Part shown: positions 60,921 through 64,000 of the stretch, in pieces
How positions within the stretch are numbered: position 1 is the stretch's first letter
Layout: each line of letters begins with the position of its first letter
From: JANXUR01 sp038229415
GTDB taxonomy: Bacteria > Acidobacteriota > Terriglobia > Terriglobales > Acidobacteriaceae
Direction: 5' to 3'
Assembly: GCA_038229415.1 (NCBI GenBank)
Contig: JBBROM010000014.1
Location: forward strand, 1 to 64,000
DNA: 64,000 nt
Translations under genes and position numbers: made by a program
The notes under the pieces: generated by a model
Seen by the model: the letters and a program-made list of their open reading frames with translations, nothing else
Database searches by the model: none
What the model was told of the DNA's origin: nothing

Positions 60921-61715
60921 TCAGATCTGCGAGGCGCTTAGCGGACTCAGCAACAGGTTGGTGATGTTCGACACGATCGGCTCGAAGGCGAATTGTGGAT
61001 CGGCAGCCAGCTTCTTCCACGCCGGATCATTGACGAAGGCGGCCCATTTGGCATCGAGTTCCGCCGCTTCGGTCAAGCTCAGCATGTAGGTGAGGCTTGG
61101 CATGCGCGAACCGATCAGCGTGCCTGCGAAGAACACCATATGCAGCCCCGCTCTTTCAAAGATGTCGAACTCGCCGGAGTGGAACATCTTGACCTTGATC
61201 ACGTGGTCGCGGTAGCTCGGGCTTTCGTAGGTGCGGAGCTGAAAGATGCGTTTGGCTTTGGTGGCCGAGGCAGCCGGCGGAGTGAGCTTGGGCCAGCCGG
61301 CAAACGATGTCAACAGGGAGTACTCCACGCGCTGAAACGACGGTGCCGAAGCGGGAGCGCTCCAGAACGGGTCGGCAGCCTTCAGGAACTCCGCATCCTC
61401 GGCAAGATGCAGATCCACCTCAGCCAAGGCTGCTGCGTCCGGCCCCGGAATCAGCACGTAATATGTCGGCGTCTCGGGTCCAAAGTCGAGCTTGAACGCG
61501 CCCACGGGGCCCATGCCCAGCTTGGTCACTGCGGGAATCAGGGCGTCATTCAAATAGCTTTCTGTCAGTTTCGACTGTGGGCCATTTACCAGGCTGTAAC
61601 GGCGGATCTGGTAGAACTCGCGCGGGTGGTTTGCTGCGGGCTGGGCGTGCATGTTGCGCGCCATGGCAAGTGCGGAAGTGGCGAGAGAGGCTGCCAAAAA
61701 TTGACGTCGTTGCAT
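60921..61715 (-). CDS. NIPSNAP family protein with Tat-type signal
   Basis: 264 residues. RRQFLAASLATSALAMARN at the start is a twin-arginine-type signal, with Ala-rich core and cleavage near MHAQP, so the protein is probably exported folded. Two NIPSNAP-like ferredoxin-fold domains follow: FYQIRRYSLVNGPQSKLTES in the first half and IFQLRTYESPSYRDHVIKVK in the second, with FHSGEFDIFERAGLHMVFFAG. NIPSNAP proteins are dimeric alpha-beta-barrel proteins of unclear chemistry. It is divergent from queG and convergent with the cassette. It lies between the broken and the intact queG. Confidence 0.9.
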   Translation of the reverse strand: MQRRQFLAASLATSALAMARNMHAQPAANHPREFYQIRRYSLVNGPQSKLTESYLNDALIPAVTKLGMGPVGAFKLDFGPETPTYYVLIPGPDAAALAEVDLHLAEDAEFLKAADPFWSAPASAPSFQRVEYSLLTSFAGWPKLTPPAASATKAKRIFQLRTYESPSYRDHVIKVKMFHSGEFDIFERAGLHMVFFAGTLIGSRMPSLTYMLSLTEAAELDAKWAAFVNDPAWKKLAADPQFAFEPIVSNITNLLLSPLSASQI

Positions 61716-61818
61716 AGAGTCCCCGGTTCAAGTGATCTTTGAAGTATTCGAAACCCGCACGTTCAATGGCCTACGCAGTAATATATGCCAAACGCGCCAA
61801 CTGGTGCGGCTGTACGGC

Positions 61819-62928
61819 ATGCTGACAGAATCTCAATTCAATCCGTGGTTGCAACAGGCGGCGCGCGAGTGCGGCTTTGATCGCGCGGGCGTGGCTGCGG
61901 TGGGTGAGTACGCCGAGTTGCGGGCGTTTCCGGAGTGGATCGCGGCTGGGCATCATGGCGAGATGGAGTATCTGGCGGCGCGGGCGGAGTCGGGCGACAG
62001 TCTTTTGCCGGGCAAAAATCAGGGTGAGCTGAAGCGGGCGAGTTTGCGTCACGCGGCTCCGTGGGCGCGGAGCGTGATTGTGTGTGCGGTGAACTACAAC
62101 ATTGACGAGCTGTATTCGACCGAGGTGCATGACCCGGCGCGGGGATGGATTGCGCGCTATGCGTGGTCGCAGCGGGATTATCACGACGAAGTGCTGGCGC
62201 GGCTACGAAAGTTGGAGGCGGCGCTGCGAGCGGCGGTAGTCGCCAGCGGCGGGCCCGCTCCAACGACGCGCTGCTACGTGGATACTGGCCCGCTGGTGGA
62301 GCGCGTCGTGGCCAAGTACGCGGGCGTGGGCTGGATTGGCAAGAATACCTGCATCATTGACCAGAAGCTGGGGTCTTGGTTGTTTCTGGGCGTGATTCTC
62401 ACGTCGCTGGAGTTGACGCCGAGCGTGCCAGCGGCGGATCGCTGCGGGTCGTGTAGGCGCTGTATCGAGGCTTGTCCGACGGATGCGCTGCTGGAGCCGT
62501 ATGTGCTGGATGCGCGGCGGTGCATCAGCTATTTGACGATTGAGAAGCGCGGCGATTTGGTGGAGACGACGGACGACGAGTTGCTGAGCGGCATGGGGAA
62601 GCAGGTGTTTGGGTGCGATATTTGTCAGGATGTGTGTCCGTGGAATCGGAAAGCACCGGCGACGAATGACGCCGCGTTGCAGCCGCGCCGGGGGTTGGTG
62701 AATCCCGCGCTGGATTGGCTGGCGGAGATGAGCGCGGAAGAGTTTCGTGCGGTGTTCCGCGGGTCTCCGGTGAAGCGGGCGAAGCGTAGCGGGTTGCGGC
62801 GGAATGCGGTGATTGCGATGGGGAATAGTGGGGATGCGCGGTTTGTGGTGCTGCTGGAGAAGTTGAGTGAGGATGAGGATGCAGCGGTTAGTTTAGCGGC
62901 GACTTGGGCGATGGGGAAATTGGGCTAG
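61819..62928 (+). CDS. queG: Epoxyqueuosine reductase
   Basis: QueG reduces epoxyqueuosine in tRNA to queuosine using cobalamin and two 4Fe-4S clusters. The 369-residue protein has the N-terminal DUF1730-type domain (GFDRAGVAAVGEYAELRAFP), the ferredoxin motifs CGSCRRCIEACPTDALL and CDICQDVCPWNRKAP, and a short HEAT-like C-terminus (RRNAVIAMGNSGDARFVVLL). ATG at 61819 is the start (MLTESQFNPWLQQ); the open frame to 61732 is not conserved. It stands alone here. A partial copy of its 5' end lies at 60640. Confidence 0.95.
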   Translation: MLTESQFNPWLQQAARECGFDRAGVAAVGEYAELRAFPEWIAAGHHGEMEYLAARAESGDSLLPGKNQGELKRASLRHAAPWARSVIVCAVNYNIDELYSTEVHDPARGWIARYAWSQRDYHDEVLARLRKLEAALRAAVVASGGPAPTTRCYVDTGPLVERVVAKYAGVGWIGKNTCIIDQKLGSWLFLGVILTSLELTPSVPAADRCGSCRRCIEACPTDALLEPYVLDARRCISYLTIEKRGDLVETTDDELLSGMGKQVFGCDICQDVCPWNRKAPATNDAALQPRRGLVNPALDWLAEMSAEEFRAVFRGSPVKRAKRSGLRRNAVIAMGNSGDARFVVLLEKLSEDEDAAVSLAATWAMGKLG

Positions 62929-62939
62929 GGAATGGGGCC

Positions 62940-63020
62940 GCCCTCCGGGCTGCGAGTTCGTGATATGCGCCTACCCAGCGCTAACGCGCTGGGCTAACGG
63001 TGGAGCACCGCCCTTCGGGC
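62940..63020. repeat. Group of short hairpins ending GGGCTAA
   Basis: Three small palindromes follow queG: GCCCTCCGGGC (62940-62950), CCCAGCGC-TAAC-GCGCTGGG (62974-62993, 8-bp stem) and GCCCTTCGGGC (63010-63020). The latter two continue CTAA (GGGCTAA), suggesting one small repeat family. Any may act as a weak terminator for queG. Confidence 0.6.
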
Positions 63021-63115
63021 TAAGACGAAAACCGTGGCCTGGGTGAACATAGCATCCAACCCTCGCGCCGAAAGAGCGGAGTGTGGGTGGTGCACCTGGC
63101 GGACGTGGCCGTTCT

Positions 63116-63152
63116 CCCACGTCTCGAACGACGCGAGACGTGGGGCACCCGG
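63116..63152. repeat. Palindromic repeat, third copy
   Basis: CCCACGTCTCG (63116-63126) and CGAGACGTGGG (63134-63144) form a perfect 11-bp stem around a 7-nt loop, followed by GCACCCGG. The end TGGGGCACCCGG is identical to that of the repeat at 60820-60831, while the stem differs. Confidence 0.75.
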
Positions 63153-63215
63153 CGCTGGCAGATCTCCGTTCTTATTGGCAGGAACTGCAAACGGTGTATA
63201 TACTCCAGGCGTCAT

Positions 63216-63280
63216 AGGGGTCCTTCGACTCCGCGAGTGGAGTCGCTTTGGGCTTCCACTCGCTCCGCTTAGGATGACAC
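63216..63280. repeat. Dispersed repeat with conserved ends, inverse copy
   Basis: Read on the minus strand it begins GTGTCATCCTAAGCGGAGCG and ends CGGAGTCGAAGGACCCCT, closely matching the ends of the repeat after infB (34768-34837). The inner stem differs (GCGAGTGGA with TCCACTCGC). A partial second copy, AGGATGACAC, follows at 63303. The stretch from 62929 to 63356 has no gene and holds only these repeats. Confidence 0.75.
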
Positions 63281-63356
63281 GATGTAAGTGAGGCTGCGAT
63301 CAGGATGACACGCGGTAACGGGATTGCTGCAAATCGAGACGATTGTGCCTAAATGC

Positions 63357-64000
63357 TCATCCCGTGTTGTGCAGGCCGGCGGCGATGCCGTTGATGGTGG
63401 CACCCAGCGCGTAGCGCAGCATTTCGCTGTCTTCGCCACCGCGTTTGCGGCGCAGCAGTTCCACCTGAATCAGGCTCATGGGATCTACGTAGGGATTGCG
63501 CAGACGAATCGAGCGCGCGATTACGGGATTGCCCGCAAGCAGTTCCTCCTGGCCGGTGAGCGATTTGATCGCGTTCTGTGTTCGCACAAACTCTTCGTGC
63601 AGCATCTGGAAAACGCGGTCGCGGAGGGCGGCGTCGGGCACGAGGTCGGCGTAGAGCCGGGCGATGGCGAAGTCGGCCTTGGCCATCGCCAGCTCGACGT
63701 TGCGGATCATGCCGGAGAAAACTGGAAGGCCCTTCATCATGGCGGCCAACAGGTTCCGCGACTCTAAACTTTGTGATGCAAAGTTCTCCAATGCATGGCC
63801 CACGCCGAACCACGCGGGAGCGGCGTGGCGGCTCTGCATCCAGCCAAAAACCCAGGGAATGGCGCGGAGGTCGTCGAGACTGCGGCTGCTCTGCTTGCGG
63901 CGGGCTGGGCGCGAACCCATCTGCACGTGCTCGAGTTCGTTCACCGGCGTTGCCTGCTCAAAGTAGGTGAGCACGTCGGGATTGTCCGCAATCGAAGCGC
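63357..64000 (-). CDS. ppc: Phosphoenolpyruvate carboxylase, C-terminal part (5' end outside window)
   Basis: PEP carboxylase makes oxaloacetate from PEP and bicarbonate to refill the TCA cycle. The visible 214 residues are the end of the protein: YFEQATPVNELEHVQMGSRP, then ARRK, LRAIPWVFGWMQSR (a signature of the catalytic barrel), NPVIARSIRLRNPYVDPMSL, and the C-terminal AGLHNTG, where the final NTG is conserved in the family. It runs leftward; the start lies beyond 64000. The gene is intact as far as seen. Confidence 0.97.
   Translation of the reverse strand, partial: ASIADNPDVLTYFEQATPVNELEHVQMGSRPARRKQSSRSLDDLRAIPWVFGWMQSRHAAPAWFGVGHALENFASQSLESRNLLAAMMKGLPVFSGMIRNVELAMAKADFAIARLYADLVPDAALRDRVFQMLHEEFVRTQNAIKSLTGQEELLAGNPVIARSIRLRNPYVDPMSLIQVELLRRKRGGEDSEMLRYALGATINGIAAGLHNTG

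Noticed and set aside
62929..63356. CRISPR array or tRNA gene in the repeat-rich gap
   Set aside because: The repeats are unlike each other, not evenly spaced and palindromic in different ways; no cloverleaf could be drawn.

Overview
The window reads as chromosomal DNA of an Acidobacteriota member, probably class Terriglobia. I infer this from gene content only: GloVer-type tandem-repeat proteins, FG-GAP/choice-of-anchor D secreted proteins, a TonB-C-like orphan, LolA-like and DUF6677-like proteins beside an ordinary GC-rich core genome. No rRNA, tRNA, CRISPR array, prophage or insertion sequence was seen.

Layout. (1) 1-17.7 kb: the 3' end of tuf, then an uninterrupted S10-spc-alpha block on the + strand from rpsJ to rplQ, including secY, adk, map, infA, the short rpmJ, and rpoA, closed by a strong terminator at 17681-17712. 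(2) 17.7-22.3 kb: a GloVer-repeat secreted protein, an MFS transporter, and a guaB-VanZ pair. (3) 22.4-29.1 kb: an extracellular module of a clan-A-like glycoside hydrolase, an FG-GAP/choice-of-anchor D protein and a beta-helix protein whose signal peptide is interrupted by a G/C homopolymer of ten. (4) 29.4-38.4 kb: rimP-nusA-infB-DUF503-rbfA-DHH phosphoesterase-GT39, a translation/RNA block. (5) 38.4-57.6 kb: housekeeping and envelope genes (GNAT, M24 peptidase, POT-like MFS, a yggS/membrane/yggU trio, OPT transporter, comF, HNH nuclease, ADP-ribosylglycohydrolase, S9 peptidase, a frameshifted metzincin-like adhesin, BrkB) and, at 57.9 kb, cspA. (6) 58.3-60.6 kb: a compact three-gene cassette of two unrecognised proteins and a ComEC-like metallo-beta-lactamase-fold enzyme, with overlapping reading frames and codon use unlike its neighbours. 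It is followed at once by a broken copy of the 5' end of queG. (7) 60.8-64 kb: palindromic repeats, a NIPSNAP protein, the intact queG, more repeats, and the C-terminal part of PEP carboxylase running off the window.

Main points of interest. The cassette at 58.3-60.6 kb is the best candidate for an undescribed system: the genes are translationally coupled, two are unknown, one is a predicted hydrolase, and the queG remnant looks like a transfer scar. Other points are the C10 tract in the beta-helix gene (phase variation or sequencing error), a metzincin-like protein that has lost every zinc ligand and carries a frameshift, and two families of palindromic repeats with conserved ends and variable stems. 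Functions are inferred from sequence reading alone; no database search was run.
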